A stretch of DNA of 64,000 bases from Kastovskya adunca ATA6-11-RM4 (GTDB lineage: Bacteria; Cyanobacteriota; Cyanobacteriia; Cyanobacteriales; Coleofasciculaceae), in NCBI GenBank assembly GCA_019359445.1, contig JAHHHJ010000014.1, positions 1 through 64,000 on the forward strand, given 5' to 3'. The position numbers and the translations under genes are program-made. Below are positions 55,514-64,000 of this stretch, in pieces. Under the pieces are notes generated by a model, which saw only the letters and a program-made list of their open reading frames with translations, did not search any database and was not told the DNA's origin. Positions within the stretch are counted from its first letter, which is position 1, and every line of letters begins with the position of its first letter.

Positions 55514-56488
55514 CTAACTCAGATCATCTGCTTGCTTTGACTCAACGACCAAGCCCGGTAGTCCTTGCAGGCGTTCGGGTGGAGGGAGGGCTTGAGAGGC
55601 AGGCACCATAATGGTCAAGGCACCGGGAAGGCAATCAATATCTATGGGAGTTGTCCCCACGATTTCTCCATCGACGACGACTTTTTGCGGGGGTACGGTG
55701 CTGATTTTGAGGTTTTTGGCGCGGAGGTAGCCGATATCATCCCGATCGGTGGCTTCTCCCTGAAGAGCAGTTTGTAGCAGATGATAGGATGCGGCGATCA
55801 CTCCAGTGCGAGTTTGTGGGGCAACCACAGTTACATCCAGTAAGCCATCATCATAAATAATTCCTGCTGGGCCCTGAGCCAAGATAGAAGTAGGGGGAGC
55901 AGCATTGGCGATCGTTACTGCGGCGGCGGCTAGGGTAATCACCCGGTCATCGGTTTCAATCTTGACTTCAAAGGTATCAAACTCCCGCAGCTCTTGTAGG
56001 CCTGCCAAAAGATAAGCCAGCATCCCGAAGCGGTTTTTTGTCTCGCGGTCAGCTTTTTTTACCAGTTCCGCTTCAAACCCAATGCCAGCTAACAACACCA
56101 TCGGCTTACCGTTGCATATTGCCGCATCGATAACCTTTTGTGTCCCATCCAAAATCGTCTGACAAGCCGCTTCAATGGTGTCAGGAATTCCTAAAGCCGA
56201 GGCAAAAGCGTTTGCCGTACCCCGTGAAATTATCCCTAAAGGAATCTGCGTCTGAACCACTGCCTCAGCCGCTGCTGAGAGGGTGCCATCCCCCCCAGAG
56301 GCAATAATCAGCTCCACACCTCTGTCTACCGCTTCCCGCGCCAGTTGATTGGCATCAACTTCCGGCGTCGTCATGTGAATATCTAGGTCAATTTCCTGAT
56401 CTAAAAGCGTCCGAATTTTAAACAAATCTGTTTCGGGGTTACTTTGACCCGCAACGGGATTAAAGATCAGGCAGGCAGAACGTTTCAT
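55514..56488 (-). CDS. Diacylglycerol kinase-like lipid kinase (YegS type)
   Basis: 324 residues. LIFNPVAGQSNPE near the N-terminus and IIASGGDGTLSAAAEAVV with the GGDGT nucleotide loop are family marks; GIGFEAELVKKAD and the VVDGEIVG block close the domain. Phosphorylates a lipid, substrate uncertain. Lies between the hybrid kinase and relA/spoT on the same strand, with gaps of about 180 bp on each side, so not clearly an operon. Confidence 0.92.
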   Translation of the reverse strand: MKRSACLIFNPVAGQSNPETDLFKIRTLLDQEIDLDIHMTTPEVDANQLAREAVDRGVELIIASGGDGTLSAAAEAVVQTQIPLGIISRGTANAFASALGIPDTIEAACQTILDGTQKVIDAAICNGKPMVLLAGIGFEAELVKKADRETKNRFGMLAYLLAGLQELREFDTFEVKIETDDRVITLAAAAVTIANAAPPTSILAQGPAGIIYDDGLLDVTVVAPQTRTGVIAASYHLLQTALQGEATDRDDIGYLRAKNLKISTVPPQKVVVDGEIVGTTPIDIDCLPGALTIMVPASQALPPPERLQGLPGLVVESKQADDLS

Positions 56489-56669
56489 AGTTTTTAGTTA
56501 TTAGGTATTACTCAAATAGGATAGAAGCTGATGAAAGCCCATTGATGTTGAGTAACAGTTTTATGGCAGTGCCCAGTCGTCAGGGTTAGAAGTTAGTATG
56601 ACTTACACCCATCACCTGTGCCCTCTTACCTCTGAAGTAATAACTAATAACTTACCTCTGAAGTAATAA

Positions 56670-58922
56670 CTAAGAACCTTCCTCAACTTGACTAATTCGA
56701 CGCAAGTTGAGAATGTCGCTCATTTTCTTAATTTGGGTGAAGCTGCTTTCGAGCTGATCATGGTCGCGGATGTCGATGCAGAGGTCGATAATTGCGGGTC
56801 TACCTTGGTGAGTTTTGACGCTGGCGTTGCGAACGTTGATGTTTTGGTCGCTGAGGCGCAACAAGACATCCTTGAAGACGCCGACCCGGTCGAGAACTTC
56901 GATTTGAACGTTGACAGGGTAGGTTTGCGGACGCCCCTGACCGTTATCGGTGGGGTTCCAGTTGACGGGGACGAGGCGATCGCCGGAGAAATTTTCCACG
57001 TTAGGACAACCCTGGCGGTGAATGGAAATCCCCCGCAAGCGGGTAACCGCACCGATAATTCCTTCCCCTGGTAGGGGATTGCAGCACCCGGCGATGTGAT
57101 ACATGAGGCCTTCGACACCAGCAATGGGTTCGCCCTTAGTGGTTTGGGTTGGGGGAAGTTTTACGATCGCGGTTTGGGTAGCGATCAACTCTTGCGGGTT
57201 TAGTTCTGGGGGATTCTGGGCTTTGACGGCTTCTCGGATGCGATTGACCACCAGGTTTAATGTCACTTCCCCGTAGCCCAAGGCGGCGAGTAAGTCTTCT
57301 ACGCTGTGGTAGTTACAGCGTTCGGCAACAGCCTGTAGGGGAGCCGATTTCATTAAGGCTTCAAAGCCTTGTTTACCGAGTTCTTTTTCCAGAAGTTCCC
57401 GACCGCGAGCCACATTTTCGTCTCGATGCGATCGCTTAAACCACTGCCGAATTCGGTTCCGGGCACTGGGCGTCACCACAAAGTTCAGCCAGTCTAAACT
57501 AGGATGACCATTTTTCTGGGTGACAATTTCCACAATGTCGCCATTCTGGAGAGTCGTATCAAGCTGTACCATCCGCCCATTGACTCTGCCTCCGGCACAA
57601 TGGTTTCCCACCTCTGTATGAATCCGGTAGGCAAAATCTACAGGTGTTGCGTTCCGGCTCAGGGGGATCACGTCACCTTTAGGCGTGAAAACATAAACAT
57701 CATCGTCAAATAAATTGTCTTTGACGCTTTGCATATATTCCTGAGCGTCTTTCAGGTCGTTTTGCCATTCCAATAGTTGCCGCAGCCAAGTCAGCTTTTC
57801 GTCTTCAGCGGTGATTTGGGTATTGTTAGAGCCACCTGATTCTTTATATTTCCAGTGTGCCGCGATCCCCCACTCGGCAATATGGTGCATATCAGCCGTG
57901 CGAATTTGCACCTCAATGGGGCGACCTGTTTGTCCAATCACACCAGTATGCAAAGACTGATAGCGGTTTGGCTTAGGCAAACCAATGTAATCTTTAAAGC
58001 GACCAGGAATCGGTCGAAAGGCATCATGAACCACGGCTAGAGCGCGATAACACTCTTCTTTGGTTTGCACAATCAGCCGCACGGCGGCAATATCATAAAT
58101 TTCATCAAAGCTTTTGCTCTGCCGCTCCATCTTCTGGTAAATCCCATACAAGTGCTTGGGACGCCCGCTGACTTCTCGGCACCCAATCCCCACTGCTTCT
58201 AGTCGTTGGCGCAGCATTTGGGTTACCTGAGTCAGTCGCTCTTCCCGGTCTGAGCGACGTTCGGCAACCAATTCCTGCATTTCCCGGTAAGCCTCTGGCT
58301 CAAGATACTTAAAGGATAAATCTTCTAATTCCCACTTAAAGCGTCCAATTCCGAGGCGATTTGCTAGGGGGGCAAAAATGTCTCGCGTTTCTCTGGCAAT
58401 TCGTCGCTGTTTGTCCGGGCGCAGGTGGGACAGCGTCCGCATATTGTGCAGGCGGTCTGCTAGCTTCACTACAATGACCCGAATATCTGCTGCCATTGCT
58501 AAGAACATGCGGCGGAAGTTTTCCGCTTGACGTTCGGTTTTGCTGGAAAAGTTGAACGAAGACAGTTTAGTTACCCCTTCTACCAGTTGCCGCACTTCGA
58601 TACCAAAGCGCGATTCGATTTCTTCTGGGGTAACATCCGTATCTTCAACGACATCATGGAGGAATCCCGCTGCAATCATGGCACTGCTACCGCCCAAATC
58701 TCGCAGTAAGCCAGCAACAGCAACGGGATGAGCAATATAGGCGTCGCCAGAGGCGCGGTACTGACCTTCATGAAGTTCGTAGGCAAAGCTAAATGCCCGA
58801 CAAATCAGGTCAGTGTCCTCGGAATAGACTGCATCATGGGACGATGAGGCTGTTATTAGACATTCCCGTAACCAGTCAGGAACAACAAAATTAAAAGTGG
58901 GGAGAGTGGCTGTGGCTTCCAT
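56670..58922 (-). CDS. Bifunctional (p)ppGpp synthetase/hydrolase
   Basis: 750 residues. The N-terminal HD hydrolase domain has HPVAVAGLL and GFLHDVVEDTDVT. The synthetase domain has the RFKD motif (RxKD, the bifunctional class) and PKPNRYQSLHTGVIG. A TGS domain (VYVFTPKGDVIPL) and a C-terminal ACT domain follow. It makes and degrades the stringent-response alarmone. Cyanobacteria normally carry one such Rel/SpoT enzyme. Intact. Confidence 0.96.
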   Translation of the reverse strand: MEATATLPTFNFVVPDWLRECLITASSSHDAVYSEDTDLICRAFSFAYELHEGQYRASGDAYIAHPVAVAGLLRDLGGSSAMIAAGFLHDVVEDTDVTPEEIESRFGIEVRQLVEGVTKLSSFNFSSKTERQAENFRRMFLAMAADIRVIVVKLADRLHNMRTLSHLRPDKQRRIARETRDIFAPLANRLGIGRFKWELEDLSFKYLEPEAYREMQELVAERRSDREERLTQVTQMLRQRLEAVGIGCREVSGRPKHLYGIYQKMERQSKSFDEIYDIAAVRLIVQTKEECYRALAVVHDAFRPIPGRFKDYIGLPKPNRYQSLHTGVIGQTGRPIEVQIRTADMHHIAEWGIAAHWKYKESGGSNNTQITAEDEKLTWLRQLLEWQNDLKDAQEYMQSVKDNLFDDDVYVFTPKGDVIPLSRNATPVDFAYRIHTEVGNHCAGGRVNGRMVQLDTTLQNGDIVEIVTQKNGHPSLDWLNFVVTPSARNRIRQWFKRSHRDENVARGRELLEKELGKQGFEALMKSAPLQAVAERCNYHSVEDLLAALGYGEVTLNLVVNRIREAVKAQNPPELNPQELIATQTAIVKLPPTQTTKGEPIAGVEGLMYHIAGCCNPLPGEGIIGAVTRLRGISIHRQGCPNVENFSGDRLVPVNWNPTDNGQGRPQTYPVNVQIEVLDRVGVFKDVLLRLSDQNINVRNASVKTHQGRPAIIDLCIDIRDHDQLESSFTQIKKMSDILNLRRISQVEEGS

Positions 58923-59331
58923 GGTTCTGTAATTCTTTGGTTAAGGATTAAAAATAGATATGCAAGTTTAGCAGAACTGTTAGGTTCTTCAATATCTTGA
59001 AAATAAAGAGAGAATTAATTACCCCAGAGGAATTATTCTGGAGCGTAATGGCTTAGTACTAATTCCGGTTGTTGGCTTTTGGTTGTTCTTGGCGATCGCC
59101 TACCAATTAACAACTCAAACCAAGCCAGGTTGAATCCATCAATCGATTTAAATATGAGTTGCTAAAATTCTTGCAGATCGGATGTTAAAAGTAATCTGGC
59201 GCTGGACATAAGCACCAAAGTGATATTGGTAGCTGCTTCCTTTCAGTTTGCAGGCTAAGAAGCGGGCTTTTACCGACCGCTATTAATAGAAATAAAATTC
59301 TTTATATTAATTCTAGACTAAGAAGGCTCAG
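58923..59331. other. 409-bp divergent promoter region
   Basis: Between leftward relA/spoT and rightward patD. Includes a CCAGA/TCTGG hairpin near 59023 and one HIP1 site near 59092. No frame or tRNA-like sequence seen. Confidence 0.5.
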
Positions 59332-59694
59332 ATGTTGACACCATCCTATCGTCAAGCTTATCAAACTTTTTTAGAGGCACTTCAGGAGGCGCAGCAAACC
59401 ACGAGCGTTTCTGCCGGAGGGACGATCGCGCCTATCGTTCAAAACCTGCAAACGTTATTTAAAAATCATATTTTCAGCCTGGATGGAGAGGAATTAGATG
59501 GGGCGGTTTTGTCCCGATGGCAGTCTATTCAGACTGAACTTTACAAACAGATGCGGTTGTTGGAGACAGACGCGATGTTGTTGCAGGCAGCGCGGAGTAC
59601 AACGACTGTGGTGACTCGCCGTGCCTATTTAAGCGATCGCCTCAACATCTTGGTACGCTACTGTGACGCTTTGTTACAACCCCAGGCAGAGTAG
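59332..59694 (+). CDS. patD: PatD-like heterocyst frequency control protein
   Basis: 120 residues, helical, soluble. LTPSYRQAYQTFLEALQEAQ at the start, VLSRWQSIQTELYKQMRLLETDAMLLQAAR in the middle and YLSDRLNILVRYCDALLQ at the end match my memory of PatD. In Anabaena PatD tunes heterocyst frequency; related genes also occur in non-heterocystous strains, so its presence does not prove heterocysts. Monocistronic. Confidence 0.75.
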   Translation: MLTPSYRQAYQTFLEALQEAQQTTSVSAGGTIAPIVQNLQTLFKNHIFSLDGEELDGAVLSRWQSIQTELYKQMRLLETDAMLLQAARSTTTVVTRRAYLSDRLNILVRYCDALLQPQAE

Positions 59695-59780
59695 GCGCAA
59701 ACATCGGCAAGAAAAGCAGTCGCTTAAATAGGGAAATTTAGCCGACCAGCACACGTTGTAATCACCAGGAAGAAACATCT

Positions 59781-60083
59781 GTGCAATGTCCGAAATGTAA
59801 GCAGGTAGAGTTGGTTGATGGCATTCTAGATGAGCAGTTGGGAGTGCAGTACTGCAATGAGTTAGGACACAAACTGGCAGAGCGGGTGTTTGAACTGGCA
59901 GATTTAGTGAAGCACACCCTAATGGAGATTTTGGCGTTGCCTACCTCATGTGCCAAGTTGCCGTTAATCCGCAACCCGCGAAGCGCAGTGAGTAGACCTC
60001 TTGCAATAAATGTACCAGACCCCTCCCCAACCCTCCCCTTACTAAGGGGAGGGGGCAAGATTTCAAGTCTCCCCCCTTACTAA
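59781..60083 (+). pseudogene. Zinc-ribbon small gene interrupted by a MITE
   Basis: Starts MQCPKCKQVELVDGILDEQ, like the zf-TFIIB-type short proteins (MxCPxC), with a single following Cys. After about residue 71 the frame runs into MITE sequence and ends as SRPLAINVPDPSPTLPLLRG. Probably a broken gene. GTG start. Confidence 0.65.
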
Positions 60084-60115
60084 GGGGGGTCTATTCGACT
60101 TATGCAAGAGGTCTA
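59993..60115. mobile_element. 123-bp MITE with TA ends
   Basis: Terminal inverted repeats GACCTCTTGCA (59995-60005) and TGCAAGAGGTC (60103-60113) are flanked by TA on each side, as expected for IS630/Tc1-type transposition. Two inner palindromes, CCCTCCCCTTA-C-TAAGGGGAGGG (60031-60053) and CCCCCCTTA-C-TAAGGGGGG (60071-60089). No coding capacity. Confidence 0.8.
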
Positions 60116-60148
60116 GTGATAAGCTGTTACGCATTTAGTTGATTCAAA

Positions 60149-61804
60149 ATGGACTCCCTGTTCTGTGTAGAAAACTTGCGGGTTGCTTATCCCCAGCGAC
60201 AGCACTCGACGTCAGCGCCTGTTTGGGCGGTGGATGATGTGTCCTTTAGCTTGCAGCCGGGAGAACGCCTGGGATTGGTGGGCGAGTCAGGCTGTGGCAA
60301 GTCTACTCTGGGACGAGCGGTAATGCGCTTGTTGCCGGAGTCGTCCCAGGTTGAGGGGCGGGTGATGTTTGCCGGACAGTCGGTGTTCGATCTCTCGCCT
60401 GCTCAGTTGCGACGGTTTCGGGGCGAAGTGGTGGCGTTGGTGTTTCAAGACCCGATGACGCGGCTCGATCCCTTGATGACGATTGGGGATCACTGTCTGG
60501 AAACGTTACGGGCGCATCAGCCGCAGTTGTCGCGACGGGAATGTAAGGAGAAAGCGATCGCCACCTTAGAAGCGGTAAAAATTCCAGCTAGTCGTTGGTC
60601 TCAGTATCCCCACGAGTTTAGCGGTGGTATGCGCCAACGGGTAGCGATCGCTTTAGCATTACTCTTGGAACCCAAGGTGATTGTGGCAGATGAGCCGACG
60701 ACTAGCTTAGATGTGACGGTTTCGGCACAGATTTTGCAGGAGTTGACCCGCCTATGTCAGGAACGGGAGATGGCACTGCTGTTGATTTCTCACGATTTGG
60801 CAATGGTGGGAGAGTATTGCGATCGCATTGCCGTGATGTACAAAGGTCAGATGGTGGAAATGGGAGCCGTTAAGCCAATTTTCCAAGACCCCCAACATGA
60901 GTACACGCGATCGCTTCTAGAAGCAGCACTGCATATTCAAGCGATTAATAGTCATACTCAGGACTCCCAACCTAACGATTTGGAATCCTCCCTGCTGCGC
61001 GTCACGGATTTAAAGCAGCACTACACCCTGGAAAGCAACTTTTTTGAGCAACTGTTGTTTAAAAAGCCTGCCTCGCTGATTAAAGCGGTGGATGGAGTCA
61101 GTTTTGAGTTGTATGCGGGTGAGATTTTGGGATTAGTCGGAGAATCCGGTTGTGGGAAGAGTACTCTCTCTCGAACCATTTTGCAGCTCGTTCGCCCTAC
61201 TTCTGGCAAGGTAGAGTTTTTAGGGAAAAATTTAACCCAGTTGTCAGGGCAATCACTGCGAGAAATCCGCAGGCAAATTCAGATGGTATTTCAAGACCCC
61301 CACGCTTGCTTGAACCCATTGATGACGGTGGGTGAAAGTATTGCTGACCCGTTATTTATCCATCGGCTAGCGGATCGGGAGGAGGCGAAACAGCAGGTGC
61401 TGCAGATGCTGGAACGAGTGGGGTTAACGCCCGCTGAGGATTTTTACTCTTACTACCCTAGTAACCTGTCGGGAGGACAACAACAACGGGTAGCGATCGC
61501 CAGAGCTTTAATTACTCATCCGCAACTGCTAATCTGTGATGAACCAGTGAGTATGTTGGATGCCAGCGTGCAGACGCAGGTGCTGGAGTTGATGCAGTCC
61601 CTGAAGGAAGAGTTTAACCTCACGTACTTATTTATTACCCATGACCTGTGGGTGGCAAGATTTTTATGCGATCGCATCGCCGTCATGAACAACGGTCAGA
61701 TTGTGGAAATTGGGCCAACCCACGAACTGTTTACCAATCCCCAGCATCCTTACACCCGCACCTTACTCCAAGCCGCTCCCTTACTCGCCTTGCAGAAACC
61801 TTAG
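60149..61804 (+). CDS. Fused double ABC ATPase, oligopeptide/dipeptide type
   Basis: 551 residues with two ABC domains. First: [32 protein letters not shown]. Second: [32 protein letters not shown]. The two halves are equivalents of DppD and DppF, fused as in YejF-type proteins. Energises a peptide or microcin importer; no permease or binding protein lies next to it. Both P-loops are intact. Confidence 0.94.
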   Translation: MDSLFCVENLRVAYPQRQHSTSAPVWAVDDVSFSLQPGERLGLVGESGCGKSTLGRAVMRLLPESSQVEGRVMFAGQSVFDLSPAQLRRFRGEVVALVFQDPMTRLDPLMTIGDHCLETLRAHQPQLSRRECKEKAIATLEAVKIPASRWSQYPHEFSGGMRQRVAIALALLLEPKVIVADEPTTSLDVTVSAQILQELTRLCQEREMALLLISHDLAMVGEYCDRIAVMYKGQMVEMGAVKPIFQDPQHEYTRSLLEAALHIQAINSHTQDSQPNDLESSLLRVTDLKQHYTLESNFFEQLLFKKPASLIKAVDGVSFELYAGEILGLVGESGCGKSTLSRTILQLVRPTSGKVEFLGKNLTQLSGQSLREIRRQIQMVFQDPHACLNPLMTVGESIADPLFIHRLADREEAKQQVLQMLERVGLTPAEDFYSYYPSNLSGGQQQRVAIARALITHPQLLICDEPVSMLDASVQTQVLELMQSLKEEFNLTYLFITHDLWVARFLCDRIAVMNNGQIVEIGPTHELFTNPQHPYTRTLLQAAPLLALQKP

Positions 61805-61892
61805 CTTTACTGACTAGCTAATTAGTCATCATCCTCAAGAGAGGTTCGGGAGCAAACCTAGCGAATCAGCGTCTATTGACAAGACTTAGCCT

Positions 61893-62657
61893 ATGTCAGA
61901 AATTATGAAAACTTTACGTTTGCTTCCCCTCGCTGCCCTTGCTACAGCATCCTTCTTTTCTTTTGGTGGAGTTCGCCCCACTGCTGCTAGTACGTTTGAC
62001 GCGGTTGATGTTGACCAAGGTCGATTCGTCGCTGTTGCGGCTCCCTTCGGAAGCAATCGTTACCAACTATTAATTATTGAGCAAGTATCAGACCAGCAAG
62101 ACTGCTGGAGCGAAAATGGTTCCGAACCTGTGACAATCGAGCCGCTGCTGATGAACTTTGACTTTACGGGTATTTGTTCCCGTAGCACCGATAGCAATGG
62201 CTATTCGATTCGCATGGCAGATGAAGATATGGGACTGCAATATATCCTGCGATTAGTACAGCGCAACGGAGAATTGAAGCTGATTGGCAGCCACCGGACA
62301 AATCGCAAAGCGCCAGAAATTGAAATCGGTAGCACCCAAGGGTTAGCCGACGGCTTCCACAAAATCATCCTCAACCCAGAGTGGGCATTTGCCCGCCGCG
62401 CCTACAACGGCAAAAACTTAGGTCATGTTTATCTCAGCAGTCAGGAAACGGCTCCGGCTCCTGTGGCAAATACTAGCCAACCCTTACTTCCCTCACGCTC
62501 AGAACCGTTACCCCCACTTCCTACGGCTCCAGCAAGTGATAGGGAGCTAATCTTCACTCCCCAACCCAACACCCCACCTGCTGATTTAGAACCAATTCCC
62601 GAAATAGCTCCACAACCCCTACCAGAAGTTCCTGTGTTTGTGTTGCCGGCTAATTAA
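61893..62657 (+). CDS. DUF3747 secreted protein
   Basis: 254 residues (start possibly 12 nt later at MKTLRLLPL). Signal peptide to about residue 32. The N-terminal domain TFDAVDVDQGRFVAVAAPFGSN and CWSENGSEP are typical of the cyanobacterial DUF3747 family, followed by a Pro-rich tail. Exported; function unknown. Lone gene 88 bp after the ABC gene. Confidence 0.85.
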   Translation: MSEIMKTLRLLPLAALATASFFSFGGVRPTAASTFDAVDVDQGRFVAVAAPFGSNRYQLLIIEQVSDQQDCWSENGSEPVTIEPLLMNFDFTGICSRSTDSNGYSIRMADEDMGLQYILRLVQRNGELKLIGSHRTNRKAPEIEIGSTQGLADGFHKIILNPEWAFARRAYNGKNLGHVYLSSQETAPAPVANTSQPLLPSRSEPLPPLPTAPASDRELIFTPQPNTPPADLEPIPEIAPQPLPEVPVFVLPAN

Positions 62658-62817
62658 TTGATCCTAAATTTGCACGGGCTAACTTTGCCAGCGTTGCTAT
62701 TAGGTTTAGGTAAGGGGTCAGGATACATGGCACCTGTAACCCTCTTCAAACCTTCTTATCCCTCTCTCTTCCAAAAGCTACTGTGTTGTGTCTGACAAGA
62801 TGGCTTTGCCTCATGAA

Positions 62818-62857
62818 GATCCCCCTAATAACCTTTTTTAAGGGGGTTAGGGGGATC
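62818..62857. repeat. Palindromic GATCCCCCTAA repeat
   Basis: GATCCCCCTAA (62818-62828) and TTAGGGGGATC (62847-62857) surround ACCTTTTTTAAGG. Lies between two convergent genes and may end transcription of both, besides being a dispersed repeat. Confidence 0.75.
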
Positions 62858-62947
62858 AGACTTTTACATCCTGGTAAGAGATGTGCGTACAGGGTAGGGG
62901 GAGTAAGAAAAGTATCTGTAGCAAGCATTAGAGAATTGATGTAACAA

Positions 62948-64000
62948 CTACCTGGAAGCGCCGATGATGCAGCCACTACGGGCAGGCAGTTTCAGGGATA
63001 GGTTACGAGAGTCTGAACTACCCCACGATGCCTCAGCACTGCCATACAACACCTGGGTGGGCTGAGAGAGTAAGTCTGTTGCCTCAACGCTGATCTGTGC
63101 GGATTCCGTGTCTGCATTGATGGCAACGATAATTTCTTCTGCTCCCAATCGCCGTACAAAGACATACACCAGTCCCTCGGCAAACAAGACATTGTAGGAA
63201 CCTGTCCGCAAGGCTGTGTAAGTGTGACGCAGGGCGATTAGATGGCGATGATACTCAAGAATGTCTCGGTTCCAGGCTTGTTCTAAGGGGAAGCTACGCC
63301 GGGAGTCAGGATCAACAGCACCGGGCAAACCGACTTCATCGCCGTAGTAGATGCTAGGCGCACCGGGAAAGGTGAGCAATAACAAGGTTGCCAACTCTAC
63401 GCTGGCGTGGTCTTCTCCGGCAATGCTCAGTAATCGGGCTGTGTCATGACTGGCGAGTAAGTTGAGCTGAGTGAGTTGAATTTCCCAAGGGTACAGTTGC
63501 AGCAAGTACTGAATTTTGGCGGCATATCCGGCAGCATCGAGGGCAGGATAGGGTTCGTAGGAGGAGTGCTGTACGTATTCCATGACAACGCGATCGCCAG
63601 CGGTAAAGGCAATGGTGGGAGCGGTAAATAGGTAATTCATCACGCCGTCAAATTGCGTGCCATCTAGCCACTGACGAGAGTCTCGCCACACTTCCCCGAC
63701 GATATAAGCTTCCGGGTTGATTCCTTTGACGCGATCGCGAAATTCTTGCCAAAACCCTGGTGTCTTCACCTCAAACGGCACATCCAAGCGCCAGCCATCG
63801 ATACCGAGTTTGACCCAGTACTCGGCAATCTGCATAATGTATTCCCGCACGTCTGGATTGTCGTGGTTAAACTCCGGTAACGCCCGGTTACCGTCCCAAC
63901 TGCCATAGTTAGCAGGTTTGCTGCCATCGTAGGCAGATAGGGGCCAACCTTCAATCTTGAACCAATCCACCCAAGGCGAGTGGGGGCCATTTTCTAGCAC
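62948..64000 (-). CDS. Alpha-amylase family (GH13) enzyme, N-terminus beyond window
   Basis: 350 visible residues; the protein starts to the right of the window. GH13 catalytic residues: Asp nucleophile in GWRLDVPFEV, Glu acid/base in VGEVWRDS, Asp in LLASHDTARLL. The C-terminal part has the GH13 sandwich domain. Content such as PLSAYDGSKPANYGSWDG suggests a neopullulanase / maltogenic amylase-type enzyme for starch or glycogen breakdown. Confidence 0.93.
   Translation of the reverse strand: MLENGPHSPWVDWFKIEGWPLSAYDGSKPANYGSWDGNRALPEFNHDNPDVREYIMQIAEYWVKLGIDGWRLDVPFEVKTPGFWQEFRDRVKGINPEAYIVGEVWRDSRQWLDGTQFDGVMNYLFTAPTIAFTAGDRVVMEYVQHSSYEPYPALDAAGYAAKIQYLLQLYPWEIQLTQLNLLASHDTARLLSIAGEDHASVELATLLLLTFPGAPSIYYGDEVGLPGAVDPDSRRSFPLEQAWNRDILEYHRHLIALRHTYTALRTGSYNVLFAEGLVYVFVRRLGAEEIIVAINADTESAQISVEATDLLSQPTQVLYGSAEASWGSSDSRNLSLKLPARSGCIIGASR

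Noticed and set aside
56688-57074. 128-codon frame antisense to relA/spoT
   Set aside because: Lies fully inside a confident gene; composition mirrors it.

Overview
The window is chromosomal DNA of a cyanobacterium, probably filamentous and in the Oscillatoriales/Coleofasciculus-Nostocales neighbourhood. The evidence is the very frequent HIP1 octamer (GCGATCGC), a PatD-like heterocyst-frequency protein, a small EF-hand calcium sensor of the filamentous-cyanobacterial CSE type, a carotenoid-aromatising desaturase with an inserted Rieske domain, an alkaline/neutral invertase and many cyanobacterial repeat families. The species cannot be named from the sequence. I saw no rRNA, tRNA or CRISPR array.

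Layout: 1-2.2 kb is the 3' part of a CHAT-domain protease gene with two in-frame tandem-repeat arrays. 2.3-5.7 kb is the conserved ffh - rpsP - KH protein - phoH cluster (minus strand). 6.1-10.7 kb holds a small conserved protein with a strong terminator, a protein of unknown function, a methyltransferase and a divergent ABC-2 exporter pair. 10.9-14.0 kb is a translationally coupled pair, probably CruE and CruH (beta-carotene aromatisation and methyl oxidation, synechoxanthin route). 14.1-18.2 kb has a PAS/GAF histidine kinase and trpD. 18.2-20.7 kb is an island of toxin-antitoxin-like cassettes punctuated by three direct copies of a 92-bp, HIP1-bounded hairpin repeat. 20.8-26.1 kb carries divergent glpD/glpK and the remA - gmk - CHAD operon.

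26.4-31 kb has a DUF58 protein, two IS630-type remnants, a gene-free stretch with two strong hairpins, the EF-hand gene and a histone-deacetylase-like gene. 31.1-35.4 kb is gyrA-lnt. 35.4-38.8 kb is an overlapping pair of a P-loop ATPase and a TPR protein with eight nearly identical 120-bp units; this looks like a split STAND-type signalling or conflict module and is the least explained unit here. 39.2-47.8 kb contains an exported flavoprotein, clpS-DUF2103, a TPM-domain membrane protein, a phospholipase D-like enzyme, a sugar-type ABC ATPase and invertase. 47.8-50.8 kb is a TnpB element with a divergent ribbon-helix-helix gene, inserted into one of a pair of pentapeptide-repeat genes.

51.2-64 kb has a small outer-membrane protein, a CHASE hybrid kinase, a diacylglycerol-kinase-like enzyme, a bifunctional (p)ppGpp synthetase/hydrolase, patD, a zinc-ribbon gene broken by a 123-bp MITE with TA ends, a fused oligopeptide-type ABC ATPase, a DUF3747 secreted protein and the 3' part of a GH13 amylase gene running off the right edge.

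Most of the window is housekeeping. The accessory signals are the TA/repeat island, the ATPase-TPR pair, the TnpB insertion, the MITE, and a repeat that has become an in-frame peptide insertion in GlpD.
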